A stretch of 64,000 bases of DNA from assembly GCF_011075055.1 (NCBI RefSeq), contig NC_058141.1, positions 682,001 through 746,000 on the forward strand, in the 5' to 3' direction. The notes below the pieces were generated by a model. The model saw only the letters and a program-made list of their open reading frames with translations, had not been told where the DNA came from and did no database searches. Each line of letters starts with the position of its first letter. The first letter of the stretch is position 1. Positions 23,905 through 37,711 of this stretch are shown piece by piece. The position numbers were made by a program, and so were the translations under genes. The DNA is from Mangifera indica. Its lineage: Eukaryota; Streptophyta; Magnoliopsida; Sapindales; Anacardiaceae.

Positions 23905-26900
23905 TTACATTCGGTTTTTCCTTATTTCAGTTGAGGAGATATCCATACGGAATTTTTCTATTGGTATTGAGACAAACATATCTTTTAAAGTCTCTGGTAT
24001 GTCAAAATCTTCAAGAACCTGCAGAAGAAAGGTTATAGCCTGGCATTAACATAGTTTCTGCGATGAGAATAAGGAACATGGAAAATGCACTGGTGGATTT
24101 AGGAGGAATAATACTACACTTATTAATTTTTCTTATTAACTTGTCCATATAAATTGATGTGTTTCGATGTGACTGGATGGATTTGGGTGTAAACAAACCT
24201 TGAAAACGCCATCCACAATACGTCCACCAACAAGGAAAGTGCATCCTGTACTCTTGCATCCGCTCAGTATCTCCAGCATCTGCTGGTAGTCCCCATAATA
24301 ATATTTAGGCTGAATCAGCAATTAAAAACAGACAATAAGATCAGCTAATGTATTGCAGCGATACTTCCACTCAATCAGAAATTAATACAAATATATAAAT
24401 TTTACGATCCAAGACTATATTCTACGTCTCCTCCACAGTAGGGTTTAAACATTTGGTTTATTTACTTCTTCCCATATTACCATGCTTTCCTTCCCCAACC
24501 TGACCTACCAAAAATAAATAAGAAAAAGGAGTTCCACCATTGAATTGCATTTTTGTTGCACCACTTATTTAGGGCAATTTATGAAGTGTCTCAAGAGCCA
24601 CAATAGCCTAACTTGCTGAGTTTCAGGATTTTTTGGTTCTTAAATCTGCAAAGTCTTCAATCCTAACAAATAAATACAGTGCAGAAATGGTAGGGCTGGA
24701 TTCAAGCTAAAATGAGCCCGAATAGGGTGAAACTCATTTTCGGCTCGTTTTCAAGGGGGCTTAGCTCTGACTCGCCGAGCTAGGGATCAACTTAGCTTGT
24801 GTTCGGCTTGTTTCATGGATCGAGAGTTTGGATTCGTATAGACAAACCAAACTTGACTCAGGCTCACCGAACTTGTTTGCTCGAATTTGGTTTACTTGTG
24901 GCTTGTGCAGCATAGTTTAAAATTTTTTTTAAATATATTTTAGTTCATGTTCATATATGTTAAGCTCGGCTTCAGGTTCATTTGAGCAAAGCTCATATTG
25001 AGCTCAAGCAAGCTCACTTCAAATTCAACCCTAAGAAATGGTAATAAAAGTAATTAGAATTGATTTTCAATTACGTACATTAATAAGCCGTGCTACCGTA
25101 TCTGCACCAATTACAAAAGCACTGCCTGGAAAAAGTTCAGCTTTCTTATAAAAATAAGGCTGATTTGAAACAATTAGAGTCTTTCCTGCCATCCAAAACC
25201 AAAACTATTAATATGCTAGGAAACATAAATGAAATATGTATGTGCTGATATTCATAAACAAGGTTTAATAAGTAAAAATATTCAATACATAAGTTTCAAT
25301 ACTATAGTTTAAAAGGGGGACCAAAACTTTCAAACTACAGAAAACTAAAGATCCTGCGAAACACTGCATGCTGCACACTCTTAACCAAAGAAAAAAAATT
25401 GCTATAAAACAATGAATTTCCACACAGTATAAATAAGGAATGCAAGCTGTAAAACATCATCGGTCATACAAGCCTTTGACTAACAAAATCATTTTCATTC
25501 ACAATATCCAAACTGCCCCACAAAGAAAAATGCCTCAGGTTGGTTCTGTTGTTGCAATAATTGAATATTTAAACTAAAAGCCATCGGCAAATGATGCTCA
25601 ATTTTCCACATTATAGATGATTTCATAAAAGCAACCAAAGCAGGAAATGGATACTTGGAGATTTTTATAATATATTTGTGACTTCAATACATCCAATCCC
25701 ACAACCAGACTAAATACAATGTTGAACATATTTTACATCCACATATAACATATAGTTGAAAAACAAACATACCAACATTTTCAAACTGCTTGACACGATC
25801 TTTGATTTGGGATACTGACAATGGAGGTTTGTCTGCATTGACTGCTGATATTTCAAAGCATGGATAACCATTGCCACAAATGCTAAAAAAATAAAAAAAT
25901 AAAAAGAGTTAATGATGACAGGTATCTTCTTAGCCAATACATTCATCATCCCTTCCATAACATGTTTGGTAACCCTCTCACCAACTTATATTTTGTAGTA
26001 TGTGCATAGATTCTGCAAACCTTTGCTCAACATATATTTAGCACATTGCCACATTCACATATTAGTATCATACAGAGAAAATTTTAGCCCTTAAAATACT
26101 TGCTAAATCGAGAAGTCAAGACTAGAGAAGCTTTACAGAATATCAAAAGAAACATATATTTGGTAACAATACAAGCAGAACATTAATTCACCACTTGATA
26201 TTCATTTGGAACATGAATATATATATATAGAGCCAGTTATTAAAGTTGTTCAAGGAAAGAGTGACCAATCATTAAAGATCAATAGTTAGTAGAAACAATA
26301 TGAATGTCTAAGAGACTAAAACATGACTAACTAGAAAATAATAAAAAAGCAAGTCAACGATAACAGAAATGCATTAATGTACCTAGTTGCAACTTCCAAA
26401 AGCTTGAGGTGGCCATCATGTAATGGATTAAATGAACCAGATAGTATTATTTTCCTCTCTTCATTAGACAAGCCACTTGAAAATGGATAAACCTTAAAGC
26501 AAATCTCCCCACTTATGAGTTGTTCCAATTCTTCTTCTTCTGTGAACTGTTGCTCAAATTCAGTAACTTTTTCAGATTCAGTCAACCCAGAAACAAATGT
26601 TGCTGGGATTTTGCATGCATTTGCAATCCCCTGAAGTGAAAGATAAAATGCCAATTAATTAAGATATGGAAGTAAACAGGGAAAGAAATTGTGCCTTCAT
26701 GAGAAAATAATGTGACATTTAGCAAAGCAGTGAAGCCCAAAGTCATCTTGCCCGTTCATAACCATCAAACACTGTTCTTCTTTACCTATTTTCATATTCA
26801 AAGTTCCTAAAGTTATGCATATATATACATACACAACATATGCTTATACTTTCAATGACAGTTATTATACACAGTAACTGAACAGTGTTAAAGCTTATAA

Positions 26901-29900
26901 TCATCCTCAATTTTCATCACATACCCTAATCAAATAATGACTTGAGACCTTATCTTCTTCCTCTCGAGTCCGCAAACCCTACGTCAATCAATAACAAAGT
27001 AAGTTTACATACAACACTCTGGTTGAATTCAAAATCAAAAGAAATCCAATGATCACCTTTGACAGAGTAACTGTAGATATCCATAGTCGGTCAGATGTCC
27101 TCATTGACAAGTGGAATCTATGCAGATGAGAAAAACACAAAATTTTAAGCTAAAGTCTATAGAGTAACCATGAGAAACAACTCTCAGCAGCCAAAGAACT
27201 CTCTTTAGCATAATGTGAGGTAACTTCACAAGACTAATTGGAATAAATATGATCATCCACCATGGTTGATTTACTTGAGTATAATTTATATCATAGGTTT
27301 AATTGTATCTTATCGATACCAAAGTGGGAAAATGAGAAACAATAAATATTATCTGGCTATTTGGTTCATAAACCAAACAACAAAAGTTGAGATTTCACTG
27401 GATCCTTCAACACTGTTGATGGTATAAGAAAGGTTTGGAACATCTTGTTTCTTAATTCAGCTTTCCAATTCAGATATTCTGAGTTTATTAAGTGAACTTA
27501 GAGCCACAGAGGTAAACAAAAATGATAATAAACAGTCTCTTCTATCAAAGAAACTAAATTTTGTTTACTTGCCAAACTTTCCAACCTTAAACACAATAGA
27601 ATCACATACATAATTTGCTTTGTACATATGCACTGGTAATGGGCAAGAATCAAATCACAATACCTGTGGTCCCCTAGTTTTGGATGAGTGCTGGCCAAAG
27701 CACCAGTAAAACCAACACCAAGAACTGGGACACCTATTTGGAAGATAAATAGAGATTATATTAAACGAAAATAGTCAAAGCCAATTCTGAAACAATAAAA
27801 TAAATGAATTAATGTGTTTCTACAAAAATTAAGCCTTTTTCCAGTCATCATGATCTTAACCCCTCAAATTGATAGACACAAAATAGATCTTGTACACATA
27901 ACATTGACATAAACATATAAATTCACAAAATTTAAAGAATTTACATTCTCATACCTATCCATACTAATATACCACAAAAAAATTTTATCTGGAAAATACT
28001 TTAAATTTACATGTAGCAAAAATCTTTCACAAAAATTCAACAAAATTTAGGATGCACTTCATAGGAAATAGTTTTGCTCAACAATGCTCGCCTCTCTAGG
28101 AAGCACTTTCAAAACTTCTCTCCAAGTGAACAACTTTTTTTTTTTTTTCTATTTCAACTAATCATGTAACATCTCTAGGCAAATTTCATATTGACAAAAC
28201 ACAGGAGAGATGTAAAGTATGTATGTACCTTCTACATCGTTTGGGAATTATAACACAAAATTGATTAAATAGCATGTAAAATCCTAAATTGTAAACAAAC
28301 ATTTTGGATTGTAAAATCCAAAAGCAAAAGAGTGACTAGGTGTATGTCCAAAATAGACTATATCTTAACAGTTGTCTGAGCTATCAGAACAGGATGTTAC
28401 CAATCACAATAAGAAATCATTTTGTCCACCCAGAAACGCTTCTGACACAATCAAAAGTACTTCCAAAAGATAGCTCTGTTGAAAAATGATATGGTATGTA
28501 TCTACCAAGAGAAAACAGAAATAGAGCAGGAAAGAAGAAAAACAGAGGTTTAAGAGGTGATTTTTTAATTGAGTTTTTCTCCTTTTATTTTATTAAGCAA
28601 CAGCCTTTAAATAGGCTTTACATCCAGAGATATATAACTGACTTGCTAAAATAAAGGAAAAATGGTGCAGAAAAATAGCAACCACAAATGCAAAAAAACA
28701 ACAACAAGAACAACTAACTACAAATGCAGAAAATGGTGCAGAAAAATAGCAACCACAAATGCAGAAAAACAACAACAGTAAACATGTTTATTTGCAGGTA
28801 CTCAGCTAATGACTTCATAGTTGATTTGGTCACTAAACAACTGACTTTGTGGACAACTTCAGAACATAACTATATCATTGCTCCCCACTAAAAATATCCT
28901 TGTCCGCAATGATGAAGTCTGGATAGGTGCATGAGAAATGTCTTTCATTTTCCCAAGTAGCATCTTCACCGGAAGTGCCAACCTATTTGACCAAAATTTC
29001 CACCTTCGATCGGTAATTACCTTTGCGAATGATGCACCTGTCCAATACAGCTTCAAGTTGGAGAATAATGACTGCAGCATCTGAAACTGGGGGAAGCTGT
29101 GGAGAAACAGGAAGTTGAGAACCCGGTTGTTTTTTTAAGAGACTTACATGGAAGACATCATGTATCTGTGAACCTGGCAATAAGTCTAACTTGTAGGCCA
29201 TTGACCCAATTCTAGCAAGAACTCTGCATGGCCCAAAATAATGGAGAGACAGCTTCAACGAGTGGCGAAAAGCAACTGTTCGTTGACGATAAGGTCAAAG
29301 CTTAAGATATACATAATCTCCTACGTTAAACTCTATGTCACGACGATGTTGATTAGCCTGAACCTTGATTCTATTTTGGGCGAGTGTCAAGTTCTATCAT
29401 AAGTCTCACAAAATAGTATCGCGAGTCTGCAAAAATTAATCGACCGCTTGGGCATTCGATGTGCTTGGGATATAAGAAAATAGCGTGGGTGGAGCCACCC
29501 CATAAACAGCTTCAAACGGAGATATTTTGTTGCTTGAATGAACTGCAGTATTGTAACTATCTTCAGCCCATGGAATCCACTCAAGCCATTTCTTTGGTTG
29601 CTCATGTGCAAAACAACAAAGATACTGTTCCAGAGTTCAATTAAGCACTTCCGTTTGTGGGTGATAACTGGAACTCATACACAATTTTGTCCCTTGTAGT
29701 TGAAACAAATTCCTTCAAAATTTGCTAAGAAAAACGCTATCTCAATCACTAATAATTGATATAGGCATCCCATGCAAATGAACAATTTGGCTAATGAAAG
29801 CTTTAGCAATGATAAGAGCAGTGTACCGGTGTTGCATTGGAACAAAATGGGCATACTTCAATAAGCAATCTACAACCACCATGACTACTGTGTGCCCTTG

Positions 29901-32900
29901 AGATGGTGGTAGTGCATCAATAAAATCCACAGTGACCTTTGTCCAACTCATTGTGGAATCGACAAAGGTTGTATCAAAGCTGTAGGTGGTGAGTGGTCAT
30001 ACTTGCAACGTTGACAGACATCGCAAGTGTGAACAAATTCCTTCACCTTAGCATGTAAATCTGGCCAAGAAAAAGAAGTGCGTAAATGTCCTAAAGTCTT
30101 GTGACACCCCAAATGTCCTCTAACAACAGAAAAATGGCAATCTACTAAGATAGCTAGAATGAGAGTAGAATTATGACTTAAGAGGAGACATCCTTTTTTA
30201 AACCAAACACCATCTCTCTTGACACGTGTCCTAAACAAGTGGCGTTTCCATGGTGGTTAGGTTATCATAAAAATGATCAATTCCAACTTCTTGTTGGAGA
30301 GTAGCCCACCAATCAGATACCAGCAAAGAAATTGCTACACATTCAAATCCTGCCACCTTGGAAAGAGCATCAGCACCTTGATTTTCCCTCCCTTTTTTTT
30401 AGTTGATAACGTAATCATATCCCATTAATTTTGGCAACCAACGAGCTTGGGTAAAAGTTGTTATGCGTTGCTCCAACAGGTATTTTAAGCTTCGCTAATC
30501 AGTTTAGATTGTAAAAGGTTTTCCCAAAAGGTATGGTCACCATTTTCAAAATTCCTTAACAATGGCCAACATCTCCTTCTCATAAGTTGATAAGGTCAAA
30601 GCGGTGCCTTTGAGAGCCTCACTAAAATAAGCAATTGGTCGTCCATGTTGAGTGAGAATGGCTCCGATTCCTAATCCGCAAGCATCACATTCTACTACGA
30701 ATGGTTCTGAGAAATCAAGTAGGATGAGAACAGGAGAAATGGTGAGCACTTGCTTCAGTTGCTCGAACGCAAGAGCTGTTTTTAACAAACCATCTTTTGT
30801 TAACTACCGAGTTAGAGGTGCTGCAATACTACCAATGTTGCAGATGAAGTTTCGATAGTATCTTGCTAATCTCAAAAAACCTCGAATGCTTTTTGATGAA
30901 GTAGGAACCAGCCAATTTAGTACGGCCTAAATTTTCACCAAGTCAACCGCAACTCCTTTTTGGGAAATCAAATGACCTAGATATTCTACCTGCAAAACTC
31001 CAAAGTAACATTTTGATTTTTTTTGTATACAAATGGTTACTCGATAAAACATGTAGTATCATCCGCAAATGGAATAAATGATCTTCTTAGGTTTGATGTA
31101 TACTACGATGTCATCAAAGAAGATGAGAACAAATTTCCTGAGATAGGGATAGAACAAATAATTCATGAGACTTTGTAAAGTAAAAGGCATATTTGTCAAT
31201 CCATATGGCATGACAACAATCCCATAGTGGCCTTCATGAGTGCGAAAGGCTATTTTATAGATATCTTCGTCCTTCACTCAAATTTGGTGATAGCCAGATC
31301 ACAAATCTAGTTTAGAGTAGTATTTGGCTCCATGTAACTCCTCAAGCAATTTGTCAATGATAGGGGTTGGGTATTTATCCTTTACTATGATGTTGTTAAG
31401 AACGCAGTAATTAATACAAATCTAAAGTGGTGATCAGCTTAATTATGTTATGGAATGTTGAGAAGATCAAGTGCAAATGCCAAGAAGTTAACACTCAAGA
31501 ACTATAAGCAACGTAACAGTTAATTGTAATGGAAACAAACAGAGAATATTTTTTTGTATTAAGCAATTTTGTGAAATAGGAATACAACTAGTAGAACACT
31601 TGTTCACTATTTTGTTTAACATAAGCTAAAAGCAAATTGGAAATTAAATAGCCACAATAACTCAAACTAATGTGATTTCTTAGCACCGGATCTCCTGCAT
31701 TCAAGAGGCAAGAGTCTCTCCCAATTTCCTTTTTCCTTTCAAATCTTTTTCTCCTCCTCTTTCCTTATTGCCCTCCAGGCCTATATCCCTTCTTTCCTCC
31801 TCTTCCCTGTTTAGCCAATGCTTGTTTGCCGCCTCATCCAACTTGCATATACTAGTCCCCTAGTTCTACGAAGTCTGCTCTGTATCATACTTGGGCACAT
31901 GCAATTCTATTATTTTCCTCATAGTCTATTGCACCACTCACTACTTGCCATCTATTTCACCCTTACTGTTGCCATATGTTTCCCTCAATTGGCTACCATA
32001 TAGCACCTCTTCTACTTTCTTCCTCCCTTTATTTTTTATATAAACTTTAGCTCTAATAGTAATCGACACAAAACCGCCACATACCATCTGTCTTTTTGAC
32101 TAGTAGACCAAAGAAAAGAAGGGACTAGTGTTGGGTTGAATTATCCCAAAGTCAAGGAACTCCCGAACGCGGCACTCAATTTCAAACTTTTGATAGTATG
32201 GGTAGCGATAGGGCCACACGCTAACAGGTCCTTCATTGGGATGTAGTGGTATCTGATGGTCTTGACTCCTTGCTGGTGACAAGTCTTTTGGAAAAGCAAA
32301 TACTGACTCAAACTCATTGGGAATTCTGCTAAGATCCTCAGGTATGGATTTGTTTTCGTTATACTAAGGATGGGTGCAATCTACAAGAGGAAACTAGCTC
32401 CAGTTAAGTTAAACAATTCTTTGTCTTTTAATGGCTCAAGATTAGCTTGCCTCAACCCTTGGAATGTACATATGTGTCCATCTTGATTAAAGGTTATTGT
32501 AAGTTGCTTGTAATCTGTTTCAATTGGTCCTAATGTTTCGAGCCATTGTACTCCTAAAACCACCTAACATGCAGCAATAGGTAGTATATAGAAATTCACT
32601 TAGATCGATTGTCATTGAATAGTGATAGTAAGCACTAGACAACATCCCAGACGTTCAACCTTTTCTCGATTAGCCAACATTACTCGGAAGGATTTATCGC
32701 GGATTACAAGCAAGCCCAATTTGTTCACCACCGACTGGTCAATGAAATTGTGTGTGCTTCCTCCGTCAATCATAACTATGACATCATTATTTTTAAGCTT
32801 GTCGCTGACCTGAATGGTTTAAGGGTGATTAGTTCCAGACATGGCATGGAAGGATATTTTTGGAAGACAATCATCTGCAGCAATGTCACCAGAATTCTTT

Positions 32901-34785
32901 TCAAATGTTAAGTTTTCTGTTGGATCCAAGTCTTCAATCATAAACACCTGGGGTGGTTGGCAACAGTGACCTAAAATGTATTTCTCATCACAGTAATAGC
33001 ACAATCCTTTGTCCCTGCATTCTCTTGCCTCTTGTCCAATAAGACATCAGATTGGGTATGCAGGAAGATTGCTTCGTTGAGCTGGTGGGGGACCAAGAAG
33101 ATTGGCTATTGGGTTACGACTGGAAGACGTGGTAGTCTACAAACGAAAGGAGTGGTATTATTTTTTTGCAAGAAGTTGCGCTCTTCAATCAATCTAGCTA
33201 GTCCAATTGTGTTGGATAGCGTCTCCGGCTATTTGACTTTAAGATCCAAACGAATCTCATCTTTCAGGCCAACAAAAAACATCCCACTAGGAAATTCTCA
33301 AGTAAGTTATCAACTCGGTGAGACAACTTCTCAAAGGCTTCTTGATAGTCTATAGTTTCCTGCTTCAAACAAGTAAGAGCCTCAAAGGGGTCATCTTGGT
33401 CAATTGGCCCAAATCTTAATAAAAGAGATTTGGTGAATTCATCCCATGTGACAAGTCCCTTGAATTTGCCATACCAACAATGCCACTAGAGAGCGATTCC
33501 ATCCAAGTGAAATGATGCAAGTTGCACTTGTTGTGCTGGTGCAACATCTTTGAAGTCAAAGTACTGCTCAGCCTTGTAAATCCATCCAGTGTGGTCTTCT
33601 CCCGCAATTTTTGGAAAAGATAGTTTCAGGTGATGATGGTTTCGGTTGGTTATGATGCTAGAACGATTGGTTTTTGGTTGGCTAGGATGGTGTGATGATT
33701 CCGCTGGAGCAAAAGGGTTAGTTTCAGCTTCAATTGGGTTGGAAGTGCAAGCAAGACGCAAGGCTTGAAGGTCTGTCATTACCGTTTGTACAGCAGCATT
33801 AATCTGGTTAATGTTGAAAGTCAGGTGTTCAAAGTTTGATTCATGTCAGGTGAGGATTTTGCTTACTTCATTACGAAACTCGTTGTTGGATTTGCCAGGG
33901 GTGTCCATGAGTGACAAACCTGCTCTGATACCAAATGGTATGTCTCTACCAAGAGAAAATAGAAATAGAGCAGGAAAGAAGAAAAACAGAGGTTTAAGAG
34001 GTGGTTTTTCAATTGAGTTTTTCTCCCTTTATTTTTCTAGGCAATAACCTTTACATAACTGACTTGCTGAAATAAAGGAAAAATGATGGAGAAAAATAGC
34101 AACCACAAATGCAGAAAAAAGCAACAGTAAACATGTTTATTTGCAGGCACTCAGCTGATGACTTCGTGGTTGACTTAGTCACTAAACAGCTAACTTTGTG
34201 GACAAGTTCAGAACATGACCATATCATGATACCAAATGTGAAACTCTAAATACTTTACAACTCTTAAACCAACACATTATAGTTCTAATACTACCAAAAA
34301 TGAAGCAGGATTATAAAAACAAAACCTGGACTAGAGAGCTTAAGCGCTCGATTATAAGCCAGCAAAGCCATGCTCCCCGCCGTTTGTTGACTACAAAAAC
34401 TCGAAGGAATCTGAAATATCAATGTATCAACTAATCAATACAAATTCATCAAACTCATCACTACAATCAAGTCAAAATTGCACGCGCCAAAATCATGAAC
34501 CTTGCCGAGTAACTGAATTATAGACATTCTGGAGTACGGTACAACTGCTTCAAGCACAGTGTTCGAAGCTCCTGGAACCGACATTAAATAGCCTAAAGAC
34601 TGATCAAAATCGTTCCAAATTACTAATGATTTGAGTTAAATTTAATATGAAAACTGAGTAAGTGACCGAGTGTAAATAGTTATAGAGCGAGAGACCTGAG
34701 AGGCGCCGCCGGCGAGGTAGAGAACGGCTTGCGTGGGGCTCGCGTGTATGGCTTCCACAACTGATCGGATACACGCGTCTGTCAT
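23905..34785 (-). CDS. Cytidylyltransferase-like nucleotidylyl transferase (At2g01220-type), 382 aa, 11 exons
   Basis: Nucleotidylyl transferase superfamily protein related to Arabidopsis At2g01220; the substrate is not established. Exons are 34696-34785, 34501-34599, 34326-34410, 27664-27733, 27057-27117, 26925-26978, 26383-26630, 25773-25882, 25079-25185, 24199-24309 and 23905-24018. They total 1149 bp in frame, all with GT-AG borders. The N-terminus ([20 protein letters not shown]) begins a CinA-C-like region (about 1-150) with LYLAGGASQ and [10 protein letters not shown]. The C-terminal half is the transferase: [10 protein letters not shown] gives the HxGH nucleotide-binding motif (224-227), and ISSTEIR near residue 372 is the second signature. 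Intron 3 is stretched to about 6.6 kb by the gypsy element at 28492. No frame damage is seen. The next two genes keep the order known around At2g01220. Confidence 0.93.
24691..25033. mobile_element. GAGCTC-rich hAT MITE, 8-bp TSD AGAAATGG
   Basis: A 343-bp element in an intron of the cytidylyltransferase-like gene. It starts TAGGGCTGGATTCAAGC and ends TTCAAATTCAACCCTA. Perfect AGAAATGG copies flank it at 24683-24690 and 25034-25041. The interior has GAGCTAGGG, GGCTCGTTTTC and GAGCTCAAGCAAGCTC words. It is the second of three copies with an intact 8-bp duplication. Confidence 0.88.
28492..28877 (-). repeat. 3' LTR of the gypsy element (expanded)
   Basis: Matches the 5' LTR end to end but is 95 bp longer. 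Extra sequence includes a second copy of a segment with CAGAAAAATAGCAACCACAA, first at about 28670 and again at about 28738. Numerous single-base differences between the two LTRs show that the insertion is not recent. Confidence 0.9.
28880..33908 (-). pseudogene. Gag-pol remnant of the gypsy element
   Basis: Plant retrotransposon polyprotein broken by many stops and frame changes. From the 5' side: a gag start at 33908; a gag body with [11 protein letters not shown]; a CCHC-like knuckle ([14 protein letters not shown]) near 32985; a protease motif [10 protein letters not shown] near 32740; RT with [18 protein letters not shown] and FFDDIVVY near 31120; RNase H with [19 protein letters not shown] near 30690; an integrase HHCC zinc region ending CDVCQRC near 30015; an integrase core with [12 protein letters not shown] near 29920; and a C-terminal chromodomain-like [13 protein letters not shown] near 28990. 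Many domains survive as separate open stretches, but none could act. No autonomous activity is expected. Confidence 0.9.
31412..32057. mobile_element. Nested 646-bp insertion in the gypsy RT region, TSD AGTAAT
   Basis: Breaks the FCVDY..ALN segment of reverse transcriptase. Identical AGTAAT copies lie at 31406-31411 and 32058-32063, and joining across them restores the expected RT reading. The insert contains no RT homology, a CT-rich stretch (about 31700-31810) and a TTTATATAAA box near its right end. I see no terminal inverted repeats and cannot assign the class; a solo LTR of an unrelated family is one possibility. Confidence 0.6.
33936..34226 (-). repeat. 5' LTR of the gypsy element
   Basis: 291 bp. 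On the coding strand it starts TGATATGGTCATGTTC and ends GGTAGAGACATACCA, so it has TG..CA ends. It directly abuts the tRNA-Met primer-binding site at 33921-33933. Confidence 0.9.
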
Positions 34786-34974
34786 TTTCGAATAATCCCT
34801 TCTCGTCGTGCTCGATGATCGATCGTCGCTCGCTCTACCACCTCAAGTTTGTTGTCTGAACGTAAAGTAAACGGTGTTGGTGTCGTTTTGCGGCGATTTA
34901 TTCTTCCTTTTTGGCGGGGCGGGGCGGGTATTTTCTGTTGGATCCTTGGACTGTTGTGGTGTTATGTTGACCCT

Positions 34975-35505
34975 ATTTTGAGTATTATTATTTAATTCAA
35001 TAAAATTATATATATTTATTTTTAATATATAAATTATATATAATTAATGTGTTATTATATGATTAAGAGATTTTAAATTAAAAATAAAACAATATGCAAT
35101 CACATGATAATATATCATCATCATACATGAATTGTGTAAAAAAAATGGATACACATAACATTACTCTACTCAATTATATACTAAAATAATGTGATTTTTA
35201 ATTTAAAATTATTCAATTACATGATAATATATCATTAAAATATCTAATTGAATACTCAAAATTAGATACATATAATTTCATTGTATACTTAAAAGTTAAT
35301 AAATATAAGAAAATTTTTATATTATAAATGCTTAATTCTGAGTACTACTAATAAATTATATACTCAGATGATATGATATTATAGAATTAAGTGTTACTTT
35401 ATTTTTAATTTAAAATTATTTAATCACATAATAATACATTATTGGGATACTTATTTAAATATTTAAAATTAAATACATATAATTTTATTGTATGCTTAAA
35501 GTCTT
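34975..35505. repeat. Three tandem AT-rich MITE copies
   Basis: Blocks at about 34975-35155, 35155-35300 and 35335-35505 each contain the words TTTTAATTTAAAATTATT and CACATGATAATATATCAT, or close variants. Adjacent insertions of the same family suggest preference for its own sequence or local duplication. The boundaries are approximate. Confidence 0.5.
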
Positions 35506-37711
35506 AATGGATATGAGAAGATTCTTAGACCTATAATGCCGAAGAAATTGATAAAAATGAATGCATCAATTTATGAGCATGTTTTAAGATTTCAAAGGGA
35601 AAGTATATGAATTGGATTTCACTTCTAATAATTCAGATTTTTATTGTGAGGTTGGTATAGCATTGTACTCTTCAATCTATTTTTTGGAATGTGATTCTCT
35701 TAATATTTCAATAATTTGTTATCATGATCATCATCATCTCTTCTACTAAGGTATGACATTTGGACCATGGGATCTCATATCGGAAAATGTCTTAATCAAA
35801 TCATAGAATTTCTTTAAAACAAAAATGAAAAACTGCAAATGGCTAATTATCTTATAGGAGATGAATAAGATTATCTAAAACTTTTAACCAAACAAAAATT
35901 TCCTAAGCAAATTTATAATTAATCACAACCAAACAAATAAATTCAATTAAATATCTAAACAATTAAGAATAAATTATATTCAGAAACTAATCAAAACATG
36001 CAATATATATATACGCATAAAGTAAAGAGAGTAAGGAAATGAAGTGTTTAATAATTTATAGTAGTTCAGAGTTTTCTCTTCCGAGCGTCCTATATTCACT
36101 TGTTCAAAGAATCTAATTAAAGTTTCATTAATAAAGAATCTCTTTTTTACAATAGTTCTCCAGAATTTCCCCCCACGTTCACTAGTTGACTCGGGATTAC
36201 GTCTAACTCAATAGTTATTCGAGATTTTGCCCACCACAATAGTTATTCAAGATTTTGCCCAAGTGTTTAAATATAGAAAATATTGTTTGTGAATATCTCT
36301 ATAAGAGTGGTATAAAGAAAATGAACACAAATATCTCTCTTAAGAATTTTGAGTTATGAGCTTGCGTGAGAGGAATTTGAGAAGAAAAAAGTATAAGTTT
36401 TTTACATTATATTTTCTAACTTATTCCCCATTAAAAAGTCTTCAATTTACGATCTTGGATGGTTGAAATAGCTCAAATAACTGTTGGTTGGGATAATGTA
36501 TCTGTTGAGTTTCAATAATTATGTTTTGGCCTTGAAAATACGAAGGGACGGGCATCCTATTTTGAGGGATAGACGTCCTCTTACACATTCTAACTTTGGT
36601 GGCTTTGAAAAAGTCGTCCAACAATCAAATTCTTTAAACGGACAACTTTAGGGTTGGGTGTCCCTTTTTCCGAGACGGACGTCTTTTTTTACACTTTCAG
36701 AATTCAATTCTAGAAGCTTCAGACAGAAAAGGACTAGTTGGGGACTATAAGAGGAATGAGCATCTCTATTTTAGGGGATGGAAGTCTCTGTTCATTTGAC
36801 AAAAATTCCAAAGAGTTTCAGACTTGTAAGGACGGACATGAGATTAGCAAAGAAATAAGCATCTCATATTTGGGGACAGGAGTCTCATATTTAAAAAGTT
36901 GAAAAATATATATTTTACCTATTTTTCGATTATAAAAATTTTATATAATTAACTTAATTAGTTTAATAAATATAAATTAATAATTTTAAAGTTAATTTTG
37001 ACATAATCAAAACTCTATAAAGGTCTAACCAAAAAAAAATACTAGTCATTATAGAAGTGGTAGTGAGAAAGCTCGAATCTCAAATCTTCTCATCTTACTT
37101 GTTCATAAATTTCTCCTCTGTCTATCTTCCCATCCTAGATGTTCAATCACTGCCACAAAGTCCCCGAAGGCTCCGCCACTGAAAATAATGATAATTAATC
37201 AAATTAACATTATTTAAAAGGGTTTAAACAATTTTAATTAACATTTTGAGATTATATGAACATAACCATTAAAATATATATTAGATGATTTTACTCAAAT
37301 ATATGAAAGAGATTTTAACTGAAATTGATCCAATTCGACCAAAAAATAGCCATTGTCAATGATTTTTGTTAGCAAAACAAGTGTAAAAATTATTACAAAA
37401 TGTTTATTATATTTATTTTAGATAATTTTTTTGTGTCTATTTCAATATCAATGGTTAATTTTTGTTGATGAATATGGTGTTTTTTAAATAAATATTTGAC
37501 ACATTGTTGAAGAAAATTTTTTTTAAAACATTTAAGAATGATAAAGGCTTTTTTTTTTTGGGTGAAAATTGAGAGATTTGGTATGCAAATAGGTAGTCTG
37601 ATTCACCGAGTGGGCTTTTACATACATACAAATGTAATTTTAACAAAAATAGATCAAATATAATTTTTTAGGTAGACAAATTTTGGGGTTCAAAAATATT
37701 TTTACGACGAG

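Larger units (their letters stand above)
28492..34226 (-). mobile_element. Ty3/gypsy chromovirus-type LTR retrotransposon, degenerate, TSD TGATA
   Basis: A 5735-bp element in intron 3 of the cytidylyltransferase-like gene, in the same orientation as that gene. The LTRs are 33936-34226 (5') and 28492-28877 (3'). Both read TGGTATGT..ATATCA on the plus strand, and the element is flanked by TGATA at 28487-28491 and 34227-34231. The primer-binding site beside the 5' LTR (33921-33933) matches initiator methionine tRNA (TGGTATCAGAGCA). A purine tract, AGTGGGGAGCAA, borders the 3' LTR. The coding order gag-protease-RT-RNase H-integrase-chromodomain identifies the lineage. The body carries a nested insertion at 31412. 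Confidence 0.93.

Noticed and set aside
36040..36900. Segment with repeated GACGGACGTC-type words as a possible LTR or functional repeat
   Set aside because: Resembles dispersed plant repeat sequence, but I could not find paired ends or a target duplication, so it is mentioned only under the intergenic entry.
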